Positions 8,067 to 16,732 of a stretch of 64,000 nt of DNA are shown here, piece after piece. The stretch spans positions 1 through 64,000 of the forward strand of contig CACBLI010000003.1 in NCBI GenBank assembly GCA_902540235.1, given 5' to 3'. A program made the position numbers and the translations under genes. Origin of the DNA: an uncultured Pelagibacteraceae bacterium. Its GTDB lineage: Bacteria > Pseudomonadota > Alphaproteobacteria > Pelagibacterales > Pelagibacteraceae. Position 1 is the first letter of the stretch, and each line of letters starts with the position of its first letter. The notes below the pieces were generated by a model. That model searched no databases and was not told the DNA's origin. It saw only the letters and a program-made list of their open reading frames with translations.

Positions 8067-8582
8067 ATTTTTTTCTATAATTTTTTTTATAGATATTTCT
8101 TCATAGTGCTCTGTTGGTTGAACAATCCAAGGATCAGAGTTCAATTTTATAGGACAAAAATCTGGTTCAAATGTTGATGATTTTTTTTTCCACAAACACG
8201 CTGTTTTTACCTCTTTTATAAAGTCTTTTGTTGGTCCATAGTTTTTTAACCATTCAATACTTTTATTAAGCGTTAATCCTGTGTCAGATAAATCGTCAAT
8301 TAAGAGTACTCGTTTAAAATCCTCATTATTTGCTAAAGAGCTTATTTCCCTTGCAAACATTAATTCTCCTTGCTTATCTTCAGTGCCTTTTCCAGAGTAA
8401 CTTTGAATTACTATATAGGCTATTGGTAACTTTAAAATTCGTGACAAAATATCTATGATGGGTGCAGCACCTCTCATTATTCCAACAAGTACTGTTGGTT
8501 TATAATTTTGATGTATAAGTATTGCTAATTTTTCAACAATCTTGTTATATTCTTCAAAAGTGACTATTAATTTATTTGTCAT
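8055..8582 (-). CDS. Purine phosphoribosyltransferase (xanthine/hypoxanthine-guanine type)
   Basis: A 175-residue type I phosphoribosyltransferase, converting a purine base and PRPP to the nucleotide. The PRPP loop RVLLIDDLSDTGLTL is at 91-105, with the two acidic residues and the following D-T-G in place. The N-terminal VGIMRGAAPIIDILSRIL at 33-50 is the usual pyrophosphate-binding strand-loop-helix. Length and the C-terminal tryptophan region (SDPWIVQPTEHYEE) resemble Gpt-like xanthine/hypoxanthine enzymes. Base specificity cannot be read from sequence. It converges with a purine permease, which supports a role in salvage. Confidence 0.82.
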   Translation of the reverse strand: MTNKLIVTFEEYNKIVEKLAILIHQNYKPTVLVGIMRGAAPIIDILSRILKLPIAYIVIQSYSGKGTEDKQGELMFAREISSLANNEDFKRVLLIDDLSDTGLTLNKSIEWLKNYGPTKDFIKEVKTACLWKKKSSTFEPDFCPIKLNSDPWIVQPTEHYEEISIKKIIEKNKKG

Positions 8583-8624
8583 TAAAATTTGGTATCACAA
8601 AAAAAAAATTAAAAAAGGAGAATT

Positions 8625-8912
8625 ATGAAGGGTTATTGGGTTTGTATATATGAAAAAATCAATAATTTAGAAAAACTTAAGGAGTATGCAGTTAAAGCTA
8701 AGCCAGCTATAGAGAAATTTTCTGGTAAATTCCTAGTTAGAGGTGGAAAAAATAGAACTAATGATGGAGTTAAGTCGCCCAGAACTGTTGTGGTTGAGTT
8801 TCCTAATTATGATACTGCCTTAAAGTGCTACGACTCAAAAGACTATCAAGAAGCTCATAATATTTTAAAAGGTCATGTCGTAAGACATCATCAGCTTGTC
8901 GAGGGTAATTAA
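8625..8912 (+). CDS. DUF1330-family protein
   Basis: A 95-residue protein of the DUF1330 dimeric alpha/beta-barrel group, with typical segments AKPAIEKFSGKFLVRGGK (about 26-43) and RTVVVEFPNYDTALKCYDS (about 54-72). No catalytic residues are defined for the family and no biochemical role is assigned. It has a good ribosome site (AAAGGAGAATT) and its own promoter region between two divergent genes. Its last four bases overlap the end of the convergent glycosylase gene. Confidence 0.8.
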   Translation: MKGYWVCIYEKINNLEKLKEYAVKAKPAIEKFSGKFLVRGGKNRTNDGVKSPRTVVVEFPNYDTALKCYDSKDYQEAHNILKGHVVRHHQLVEGN

Positions 8913-9544
8913 TACTGTATCGGCTCTGGATCAATACTACGCCAAAGATACCATGTTGCGACCGAACAATATGGTGAAAACCTTTTATTCAATAAATTGA
9001 TAAATGAATCTGGTGGTAAATAATTCTTATTATAATTTTTTGAGATTGCTCTTAATAAGCCTATATCTTGTATTGGCCAAATGTTTGGTCTGTTGTAAGT
9101 AAATAATAATATCATCTCAGCCGACCACCTTCCAATTTGTTTTAATTTAGAAAGATAAATTATCGCCTCTTCATCATTCATGCTGACAATAAGTTTTGGG
9201 TCAAAGCTATTATCTAATATTTGTCTAGATAAGCTTTTTATTCCATTAACTTTTTGTTTACTTAATCCACAACTTTTTAATTGAATTGAGGACAATTTTT
9301 TAACTGTTTTTGCGTTGATTTTGTTCTTACATTTTTTTTTAAATTTTAAAAAGACTGAATTTGCAGCTGCTACACTTATTTGCTGTCCAATTATACTCTT
9401 GCATAATGAAAAGAAAATATCACGTCTAGATGTTAATATTATCTCTGTAGGGCTTTCATATCTTTTGATTAATTTTGCCATAACTTTATCTTTTTGGGAT
9501 AAATACCTTTTTGCTTTATTCCAATATTTAGGAATATTAGTCAT
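8909..9544 (-). CDS. alkA: DNA-3-methyladenine glycosylase II-like (HhH-GPD)
   Basis: A 211-residue base-excision glycosylase of the HhH-GPD superfamily. SIIGQQIS at 50-57 and the helix-hairpin-helix LKQIGRWSAEMIL at 134-146 are present. The catalytic aspartate is D160 in WPIQDIGLLRA. It lacks the N-terminal beta domain of E. coli AlkA (282 residues), like the shorter form common in alphaproteobacteria, so it is not truncated for its subgroup. It should remove alkylated purines from DNA. The start overlaps the end of the upstream DMT transporter by 8 bp, suggesting co-translation. Confidence 0.87.
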   Translation of the reverse strand: MTNIPKYWNKAKRYLSQKDKVMAKLIKRYESPTEIILTSRRDIFFSLCKSIIGQQISVAAANSVFLKFKKKCKNKINAKTVKKLSSIQLKSCGLSKQKVNGIKSLSRQILDNSFDPKLIVSMNDEEAIIYLSKLKQIGRWSAEMILLFTYNRPNIWPIQDIGLLRAISKNYNKNYLPPDSFINLLNKRFSPYCSVATWYLWRSIDPEPIQY

Positions 9545-10421
9545 TTAAAGGCTCAGGGGTAATAACTTTCTTTTTGTAAATCTCTCTTCTAAAAATTATT
9601 AATGTTGAAATTATTACTAAGAAAGCTCCAAAAAGTGTTTTGATCGTTGGAATTTCATCCCAAATTAAATAGCCAAAAATTATTGCAAAAACTAACGCTA
9701 AGTATTTAAGCGGAGTAACAAGTGAGACTTCTGAGTATTTGTAAGACTGACTTAACCACAAATTGGCAACTCCTCCAAAAATTCCAACAAAAGATAATAA
9801 AATCAAATGATTAAAACTTGGCATAACCCACCCATGTGGAATAGTGAAAAAACTTAATATCATAATTGATAGAGAAAAATAAAAAGAAATTAACCATACT
9901 GGTTCAGTTGAGGAGAGTTGTCTGATTGTTATTGCTACATAAGAAAGTCCTAAACAAAAAATTATTGGAAAAATATAATAAATATTTAACTCACTTAGTC
10001 CCGGTTCTGTAATAATCAAAATTCCAATGAAACCTATAATCACTGCTAGCCATCTAAAAATACCAACTTTTTCACTCAATAAAAAAATTGAGAAGATTGT
10101 AGTAAATATCGGTGCTGCAAAAGATATACTTACAACTGTTGCTAAAGGTAATTCTCGCAATGCAATAAATATTGATACTAGAGCAATTAATCCAGAAGTG
10201 CATCTTAGCAAATGTAAACCTGGTCTCTTAGTCTGATAAAAATTATGGAGCCTTTCCTTTGGAATAATAAAAAAATAAAAAATTATTCCAAAAAAGCCTC
10301 TAAAAAACAATACTTGCCCAATTGGATAATCAACAGACCATTTGACTATAATATCCATTAAAGAAAAGGCACAAATGGACATAAACATGTACAAAAAACC
10401 CAATTGATTTTTACTAAGCAT
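9537..10421 (-). CDS. EamA/DMT-superfamily transporter
   Basis: A 294-residue inner-membrane protein with about ten hydrophobic helices arranged as two EamA repeats (about 8-140 and 150-280), the standard layout of the 10-TMS drug/metabolite transporter family. The N-terminus MSICAFSLMDIIVKW and the second-repeat YLALVFAIIFGYLIWDEIP are typical. Substrates in this family include amino acids, purines and other small metabolites, and none can be inferred here. It probably starts a two-gene unit with the glycosylase gene and is divergent from msrA. Confidence 0.82.
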   Translation of the reverse strand: MLSKNQLGFLYMFMSICAFSLMDIIVKWSVDYPIGQVLFFRGFFGIIFYFFIIPKERLHNFYQTKRPGLHLLRCTSGLIALVSIFIALRELPLATVVSISFAAPIFTTIFSIFLLSEKVGIFRWLAVIIGFIGILIITEPGLSELNIYYIFPIIFCLGLSYVAITIRQLSSTEPVWLISFYFSLSIMILSFFTIPHGWVMPSFNHLILLSFVGIFGGVANLWLSQSYKYSEVSLVTPLKYLALVFAIIFGYLIWDEIPTIKTLFGAFLVIISTLIIFRREIYKKKVITPEPLND

Positions 10422-10456
10422 ATGAATAATTTGTAAATTAATTTATTTGATAATCA

Positions 10457-10900
10457 ATGGAAATAGCAGTTTTAGCATTAGGATGTTTTTGGGGACCAGA
10501 AATTAAATTTAGTAAAATCGATGGAATTATCAAAACTGAGGTTGGTTATTGTGGTGGCGATAGCCCTACAACTACTTATAAAGAAGTATGCACAGGCAAC
10601 ACAAACCATGCTGAAGTTGTCAAACTTGATTTTGATGAAAAAATAATAAGCTATGAAAAGATTTTGAAAATTTTTTTTCAAATCCATGATCCAACTACTT
10701 TAAACTCTCAAGGGCCAGATTTTGGTACACAATACAGAAGTGAGATTTTTTACTTAAATGATAAGCAAAAAATTATAGCTGAAGAAGTGTTGAAAGATAC
10801 AAATGAAAGATTATCAGGGAAAGTTGTTACAAAAATTTCTTTACTTAAGAATTACTGTACAGCTGAGGAATACCATCAAAAATATTTAGAAAAAAGATAA
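10457..10900 (+). CDS. msrA: Peptide methionine sulfoxide reductase A
   Basis: A 147-residue MsrA, reducing methionine-S-sulfoxide in proteins or free form. The catalytic motif GCFWG is at 9-13 with nucleophile C10. The protein ends NYCTAEEYHQKYLEKR, where C134 occupies the region of a resolving cysteine. It is compact compared with the 155-215 residues usual for the family and has almost nothing N-terminal to the active site. An additional cysteine, C32, lies in VGYCGG where alanine is common. It precedes the sulfurtransferase gene by 1 bp, so the two are almost certainly one transcript. Confidence 0.92.
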   Translation: MEIAVLALGCFWGPEIKFSKIDGIIKTEVGYCGGDSPTTTYKEVCTGNTNHAEVVKLDFDEKIISYEKILKIFFQIHDPTTLNSQGPDFGTQYRSEIFYLNDKQKIIAEEVLKDTNERLSGKVVTKISLLKNYCTAEEYHQKYLEKR

Positions 10901-10901
10901 A

Positions 10902-11717
10902 ATGTCTCTGGTAGAAACTGACTGGCTAGATCAAAATCTTAATGACGTCAAAATAATTGATTGTTCATGGCATATGCCCCAAACTAAAAGAGTTGGTTTC
11001 GAAGAATACAAAAAAGTGCATATTCCAAATGCAATTTTTTTTGATCTAGATAAAAATTCAAAAAAAAATACTAGCTTACCTCATATGTTAGTAGAAAAAA
11101 CAGACTGGGAAGAAATAGTATCTAAAATGGGAATTAAAAATGATGATAAAATCATCATTTACGATAACTCTGATGTTATTAGCTCATGTAGATGTTGGTT
11201 TAATTTTATTTATTTTGGACACAACTCTGAAATGGTCCATGTGTTAAATGGGGGATTAAAAAAATGGATAAAAGAAAAAAGAAAAATTACTGAGGATTTA
11301 AAAAAAATTGAAATAAGTGAATACAAAGGATCAGAAAATAAAGAATTGATAAAAAATATGATAATGATTGATCAAAATATAGATACGCAAGAATTCAAAG
11401 TAATTGATGCAAGAAGTAGAGAAAGATTTGAAGGAAAAATACCAGAGCCAAGAAAGGGTTTACGAAGTGGTAACATAAAGAATTCTTGGTGTTTGCCTTT
11501 TAATGAATGTTTAAATGATGACAAAACTTTCAAAAACAAAAAAGATCTTCAAATGATTTTTGATGCTTATATAAAAAATAGTCAAGAAACAGAGATTGTT
11601 TTCTCATGTGGATCTGGTGTTACTGCATGTGTTTTGGCACTAGCTTATTCTTTAATAAATGATAAATATCGTCCATGTATTTACGATGGCTCTTGGGCTG
11701 AGTATGGGAAAATTTAA
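10902..11717 (+). CDS. sseA: Thiosulfate/3-mercaptopyruvate sulfurtransferase
   Basis: A 271-residue protein with two rhodanese domains (about 1-125 and 155-270). The catalytic loop in the second domain is CGSGVTA, with persulfide cysteine C236. The CG[ST]GVTA form is typical of 3-mercaptopyruvate sulfurtransferases, whereas thiosulfate enzymes usually carry CRKGVT. It would transfer sulfur to cyanide, thioredoxin or another acceptor in the cytoplasm. It is transcribed right after msrA and just before the RND adaptor gene. Confidence 0.87.
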   Translation: MSLVETDWLDQNLNDVKIIDCSWHMPQTKRVGFEEYKKVHIPNAIFFDLDKNSKKNTSLPHMLVEKTDWEEIVSKMGIKNDDKIIIYDNSDVISSCRCWFNFIYFGHNSEMVHVLNGGLKKWIKEKRKITEDLKKIEISEYKGSENKELIKNMIMIDQNIDTQEFKVIDARSRERFEGKIPEPRKGLRSGNIKNSWCLPFNECLNDDKTFKNKKDLQMIFDAYIKNSQETEIVFSCGSGVTACVLALAYSLINDKYRPCIYDGSWAEYGKI

Positions 11718-11723
11718 ACGAAT

Positions 11724-12593
11724 ATGAAAAGATCTACAAAAATTATTTCTATTATATCAATATTTTTTTTAATTATAGCAAGTGTGATAATTGCGAGAGC
11801 AATGATTGGTAGCCACTTCAAAAAAAAATTCAGCAAACAACCACCCCCGGGAATAATAGTTACCGAGGTAAAAAAACATGAATTTTCTGAAAAAATAGAA
11901 ACTTTTGGGACTGCTGTTTCAAAAAGATCTAAAACTTTTAAAATTAAGAAAGAAGATCTATATGAGGATTTGAAATTCAAAGATTTTGTAAAAGAGGGTG
12001 ATATTTTAATAAAGCTTAAAAGTGGAAATATCTTAGCTCCTTTTGATGGTGTACTAGGATATACTGGCTTAACTGAAGATATACTTGTCTCTGACAATAT
12101 ATTCATAATAACACTAGACGATAACTCAACAATCTATTCAGATATAAAAATTCCTGAAAATTATTCTGCCTCTATTCAAAAAGAGTTACCTGTAGATGTG
12201 AGGATTTCAAGTTATAAAGATAAAATTTTTCAAGGTGAAATAGATTTTGTCTCAAGCAGAATAAATGCAGATACAAGAAGTTTATTATGTAGAATTAAAG
12301 TAAAAAATGAAAATTTAGAATTAATTTCAGGATCTTTATTAGAAGTGAGTATTAAATTTAATTTAAGAAATTCTGTAGGAGTGCCAGATACGAGTATTAT
12401 GGTAGAAGGTGATAAATCATTTGTCTATAAGATTTCAGACAAAAATATTGCAAATAAAATAAATGTCACTACAGGGATAAGATCTAATAAAAATGTTGAA
12501 ATTATCTCTGGGTTAAATGAAGGGGACATTATAGTAGCCGAAGGTCTAAAAAAAGTTCGACCTAAAGGGAAAATTAAACCTATAATCAAATAA
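11724..12593 (+). CDS. RND efflux periplasmic adaptor, hairpin-less
   Basis: A 289-residue membrane-fusion protein with an N-terminal membrane anchor (about 8-28). The order is: linker, lipoyl half-motif VKEGDILIKLKS, second half-motif GNILAPFDGVLG, beta-barrel (about 125-205) and membrane-proximal domain ending AEGLKKVRPKGK. The two lipoyl halves are adjacent, so the 50-100-residue alpha-helical hairpin that normally lies between them and reaches the outer-membrane channel is absent. This explains the short length compared with the usual 350-400. The gene is fused head to tail with the permease gene (stop and start adjoin), so they form one system. Adaptors without the hairpin are known, for example Borrelia BesA. 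Confidence 0.82.
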   Translation: MKRSTKIISIISIFFLIIASVIIARAMIGSHFKKKFSKQPPPGIIVTEVKKHEFSEKIETFGTAVSKRSKTFKIKKEDLYEDLKFKDFVKEGDILIKLKSGNILAPFDGVLGYTGLTEDILVSDNIFIITLDDNSTIYSDIKIPENYSASIQKELPVDVRISSYKDKIFQGEIDFVSSRINADTRSLLCRIKVKNENLELISGSLLEVSIKFNLRNSVGVPDTSIMVEGDKSFVYKISDKNIANKINVTTGIRSNKNVEIISGLNEGDIIVAEGLKKVRPKGKIKPIIK

Positions 12594-15500
12594 ATGTTCA
12601 TCACTGAATTAAGCATTAAAAGACCGACAGTATCCTGGGTAATGTCTCTAATTTTAATTATTTTTGGTTTATTCGTTTTTTGGAAATTACCTGTTAGAGA
12701 GCTACCAAGTGGTATTCAGCCACCTGTTGTTCAGGTACAAGTTGATTACAAATCTGCTTCAGCTTCTATTGTTGATCAAGAGATAACTCAAGTAGTAGAA
12801 GATGTCATCGGCGGTGCAGAAGGTATAAAAAATATTGACTCTAAATCAGAGAATGGAAGAAGCACTATAAACATTGAATTTGATACAAGCATAGATTTAG
12901 ATAATGCTGCGAATGATATTAGAGAGCGTGTAGCAAGAATTACTGACAATCTTCCCTCTGAGTCTAATCCTCCCCAAATATTGAAAAGAGCAGCGGGCTT
13001 TACAACAACAATGTGGTTATCTTTGTCATCATCAACTTGGAGCGATTTAGAACTAGGAGATTATGCTGAGCGTTTTTTAATAGACCAATTTTCTAGTGTA
13101 AAAAATGTTGGGAGAATAAGAGTTGGAGGATTAAGAGAGCTGAGTATAAGAGTATGGGTTGATCCAATTAAATTAGCAGCAAATGACCTGACTATACAAG
13201 AAGTTGAAATCGCATTACGTGGGGAAAATATAAGTCTACCAGCCGGAACGCTAGAAGCAGATAATATTGATCTTACTCTAAATTTAGACAAATCTTACAA
13301 CGATATTGAGTCCATTAAACAATTACCTATAAAAAAAAATGACAACAAGGTTATTTTATTATCAGATGTTGCAAATATAGAATTCGGCCCAGTTTCAGAA
13401 AAAACTCTTTTTAAAGCTCAAACAAGAGATCAAATAAATTTAAAGACTGTTGGAATAGGTATTTATGCAAAAAGTGGGGCTTCCACAGTTGAACTTTCAA
13501 AAAATATTAAAAAAAAAATCATTGAGGTTAAAAAGTCTTTGCCTGAAGAACTAGATTTAAGAGTCTCTTTTAATAGGGCAAATTATGTTGAAGCGGCCAT
13601 TGAAGAAGTTTACAAAACTCTCATAATTGCTTTTGTTTTAGTTGTATTAATAATTTACTTATTCTTAGGAAGCCTAAAAGCGGTAGTGGTACCTGCCATT
13701 GCTTTACCTGTTAGTTTAATAGCCTCATTTTTAGGACTTTATATATTTGGACTATCAATAAATATTTTTGTTCTCTTAAGTTTTATCCTGGCAATAGGCA
13801 TTATTACTGACGACTCGGTGATTATGACAGATGCAATATACAGAAGGATAGAAAACGGAGAAACACCTTTAGTGGCAGCATATAGAGGTTCTAAACAAAT
13901 TTCATTTGCGATAGTAGCCACAACTTTAATTTTGGTAGCTGTTTTTTTACCTCTGATTTTTATAAAGGGTATAACAGGAACGTTGTTTAAAGAAACTGCC
14001 ATCGCATTGTCTTTTTCAATTATTATATCCTCTTTCGTAGCACTGACCTTATCACCGATGCTTGCAAGTAAATTTTTAAACAAGAAAAAATCTAAGAAAA
14101 TTTTTGTTCAAAAATTTGATAAAATCTTTTCTAGTTTTTCTAATTTTTATGAGGATTCATTAGAAGTTGTTGTAAATAAAGCTAAATCAGTTGGTGTTTT
14201 TATAATATTCATAATGATCACATCAGCGTTATTATTTAATTTTTCAAAGAAAGAATTATTGCCTATGGAAGACCGTGGGGCTTACTTAATTATTGGAGCA
14301 ACAGATGAGGGAAGTTCATTTGAGTATACTCAAGAGCAAGCTCAAAAGGTTGAGGCAAGGTTGCTTCCGCTCCTCCAAGCTGATAATAGTCCATATTCAA
14401 GATTTATAATGAGAGTTCCAGGTTTTGGAAATTCTGCGAATTCATATAATAGTTTTATAATTATTGCTCTCCTCGATGATTGGAAAAAAAGGGAAAAAAG
14501 TCAGCAAGTTGTCCTTAGAGAAGCAATTGGAAAAATTGTAACTTTACCACAGGCTTTAGCATTCCCTATATCGCCTCAATCAATACGAGTATCCAACTAC
14601 AACAAACCTGTTCAGATGGTAATCTATGGAAATACTTATGATGAATTAGAGTTAATACAAAAAAAAGTAATTAGAGCACTCAGATCTAATAAAAATTTAT
14701 CAAGAATTGAGTCAGATTACAATCGAAATAAACCTGAAGTAAAATTAATTGTAAACAAAAATAAAGCTAAAGATCTAGGAGTTTCAACTAAAACAATAGG
14801 TGAAACGCTTGAGACTTTATACGGTGGCAAAAAGATCACAACCTTTAATAAATTAGGCAAAGAATATCCAATAATTGTTCAGCAATACATATCTGATAGG
14901 AGAAACAAAGATGGAATTTCTAAAATATTTGTGCGTTCCGAAACAAACACAAAACTGATTTCCATGGCAAATCTTATAAGTTTTAAGAATGAAGGAACTG
15001 CTAAACAACTGGCTCGATATAACCGACAAAGAGCAGTGACTATCTCGGCAAACATAAATGAAGGCTATACTTTAACTGAAGCAATAAAGTTCTTTGAAAA
15101 TGTAATGTCCGATATAGCCCCAAAAAATCAAATTACTTGGAAGGGAAAATCTGAGGAAATTAAGGAAACGAGTAATGAATTATTTATGATATTTGCTTTA
15201 GCCTTACTGACTGCTTATTTAGTAATGGCTGCAACATTCAACTCTTTTATACATCCATTTATAATAATACTGACTGTCCCATTGGCTATTTTTGGAGGAT
15301 TAGTATTTATTCTTTTTTTAAATAGTTCAGTGAATATTTTTTCTCAAATCGCTTTGATCATATTAATAGGCATTTCAACAAAAAATAGTATTTTAATTGT
15401 CGATTATGCTAATCAAATAAGAGCAACAGGAAAAAATATTATTTCAGCAGTTAAAGAAGCGTGTTTAATAAGATTTAGACCTATAATAATGACATCATTA

Positions 15501-15722
15501 AGTACAATGATCGCGATGTTACCTTTAGTTATAGGAAATATTGGCCCAGGTGCTGGGGAAGGTTCGAGATTAGCAGTAGGTTCAACAATCTTAGGAGGAA
15601 TGATAATTTCAACATTTTTTACTTTATATGTTACACCAACAATGTATATAGCATTAGCTAAAAATACCAAAAGAATTGACTCGGTTGATTTAGAGTTAAG
15701 GAGAGAATTGTTTAAAAAATAA
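12594..15722 (+). CDS. RND-family efflux permease (AcrB/HAE1-like)
   Basis: A 1042-residue proton-driven RND pump with 12 predicted membrane helices and two large periplasmic loops (about 35-335 and 555-865). The proton-relay residues are present: D406 and D407 in helix 4 (GIITDDSVIMTDA) and K930 in helix 10 (GISTKNSILIVDYA). Family signatures include FITELSIKRPTVSWV at the start and RFRPIIMTSLSTM in the C-terminal half. No TolC-type gene lies in the window, so the outer-membrane partner is either elsewhere or unused. The 3' end overlaps the convergent lytic transglycosylase gene by 11 bp. Substrate unknown. Confidence 0.92.
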   Translation: MFITELSIKRPTVSWVMSLILIIFGLFVFWKLPVRELPSGIQPPVVQVQVDYKSASASIVDQEITQVVEDVIGGAEGIKNIDSKSENGRSTINIEFDTSIDLDNAANDIRERVARITDNLPSESNPPQILKRAAGFTTTMWLSLSSSTWSDLELGDYAERFLIDQFSSVKNVGRIRVGGLRELSIRVWVDPIKLAANDLTIQEVEIALRGENISLPAGTLEADNIDLTLNLDKSYNDIESIKQLPIKKNDNKVILLSDVANIEFGPVSEKTLFKAQTRDQINLKTVGIGIYAKSGASTVELSKNIKKKIIEVKKSLPEELDLRVSFNRANYVEAAIEEVYKTLIIAFVLVVLIIYLFLGSLKAVVVPAIALPVSLIASFLGLYIFGLSINIFVLLSFILAIGIITDDSVIMTDAIYRRIENGETPLVAAYRGSKQISFAIVATTLILVAVFLPLIFIKGITGTLFKETAIALSFSIIISSFVALTLSPMLASKFLNKKKSKKIFVQKFDKIFSSFSNFYEDSLEVVVNKAKSVGVFIIFIMITSALLFNFSKKELLPMEDRGAYLIIGATDEGSSFEYTQEQAQKVEARLLPLLQADNSPYSRFIMRVPGFGNSANSYNSFIIIALLDDWKKREKSQQVVLREAIGKIVTLPQALAFPISPQSIRVSNYNKPVQMVIYGNTYDELELIQKKVIRALRSNKNLSRIESDYNRNKPEVKLIVNKNKAKDLGVSTKTIGETLETLYGGKKITTFNKLGKEYPIIVQQYISDRRNKDGISKIFVRSETNTKLISMANLISFKNEGTAKQLARYNRQRAVTISANINEGYTLTEAIKFFENVMSDIAPKNQITWKGKSEEIKETSNELFMIFALALLTAYLVMAATFNSFIHPFIIILTVPLAIFGGLVFILFLNSSVNIFSQIALIILIGISTKNSILIVDYANQIRATGKNIISAVKEACLIRFRPIIMTSLSTMIAMLPLVIGNIGPGAGEGSRLAVGSTILGGMIISTFFTLYVTPTMYIALAKNTKRIDSVDLELRRELFKK

Positions 15723-16311
15723 TATATTTATTCTTATTAAGATTATTTTTACATCCAGACAGTTGTTTTTTATAAATATTAGACTGTTTCTCTACTTTTT
15801 TGGCTAATTTAATCACTTTTTTATTTTTTTTATAATATTTATAATTTCCCCATCCCTCATGATAAGCAAGATACTGTCTAAATGCATCTTTTTTTGAAAT
15901 TTTGAGAATATTTTCAGTTTTACTTGTATACCATCCAATAAAATCAACACTGTCCTTAAATCTCGCTCTTGTTGCAAATTTATTTCCTGTTTCTTTTTTA
16001 TACTGTTCCCATGTCCCTCTAACTGCCTGTGAATATCCAAATGAGCTTGAGGGTCTTTTAAAAGGTATTACTTTAAAAATTTTTTGTCTTGGAGGCTTAG
16101 CTAACCAGTCAAAATCGGACTCCATTTTAATTATTGCTAATTGAATATATATTGGTGTACCCCATTCTCTTTCTACCTTTTTGGTATGTTTGTACCAGAG
16201 ATATCTTTCATTAAAAATAGAACAGCTATTAGCTGTATTATTAGGTATTGATGAGCATCCAGTTAGTAAAAATATAATTAAGATTAATAATTTATTTTTT
16301 AAAATAACCAT
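15712..16311 (-). CDS. Lipoprotein with lytic transglycosylase (SLT-like) domain
   Basis: A 199-residue lipoprotein with lipobox LLTGC (lipidated C19). A lysozyme-like domain follows: IIKMESDFDW with probable catalytic Glu E64, SSFGYSQAVRGTWEQYKKE at 89-107, and YHEGWGNY at 150-157, which matches the YH-G motif of SLT enzymes. It should cleave peptidoglycan glycan strands at the membrane, releasing 1,6-anhydro-muropeptides. Its start overlaps the upstream VanZ-like gene by 20 bp, so the two are probably co-expressed. The family assignment rests on motif order only. Confidence 0.8.
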   Translation of the reverse strand: MVILKNKLLILIIFLLTGCSSIPNNTANSCSIFNERYLWYKHTKKVEREWGTPIYIQLAIIKMESDFDWLAKPPRQKIFKVIPFKRPSSSFGYSQAVRGTWEQYKKETGNKFATRARFKDSVDFIGWYTSKTENILKISKKDAFRQYLAYHEGWGNYKYYKKNKKVIKLAKKVEKQSNIYKKQLSGCKNNLNKNKYIIF

Positions 16312-16687
16312 ATTTCTTTATAAGAATATTACTTATAATTACAATAAAGACACCTAATAAATTTCCTAATAAATCTGACCACTCAAAGCTTCTCTCTGGA
16401 ATAATTAAATGAAATGTTTCTAAGATAATCGAAAGAAGAATTAGATAAATTGCTAACAATCTAATATGTTTTTTTTTTATAAAGCTTAAAAAACCTATTA
16501 TTGAAATTAGAGTAAAGACATAAAAGTGATTCGAGGATACAAAAAAATCTGGTGTTAGTTGTGGTTGAATATTTTTATTATCATATATAATTATCCCCAA
16601 TAAACTTCCAGGAAAAAGATACAAAAATATCAAAATAACGTTTAAAAAATAAAAAATTATTTTAAATTTGGAAAAAAAATTAGTCAT
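16292..16687 (-). CDS. VanZ-like membrane protein
   Basis: A 131-residue integral membrane protein with four hydrophobic segments. The signature ERSFEWSDLLGNLLGVFI near 98-115 matches the R-x-F-x-x-x-D-x-x-x-N-x-x-G motif of the VanZ-like family. Functions in this family are poorly defined (teicoplanin resistance and envelope roles have been proposed), so none is assigned. It overlaps the following lytic transglycosylase gene by 20 bp, which hints at an envelope function. Divergent from gpmA with a 45-bp gap. Confidence 0.72.
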   Translation of the reverse strand: MTNFFSKFKIIFYFLNVILIFLYLFPGSLLGIIIYDNKNIQPQLTPDFFVSSNHFYVFTLISIIGFLSFIKKKHIRLLAIYLILLSIILETFHLIIPERSFEWSDLLGNLLGVFIVIISNILIKKYGYFKK

Positions 16688-16732
16688 TTAATTATATAGT
16701 TTTATTTATAAATATATTTTAAAAATAACAAC

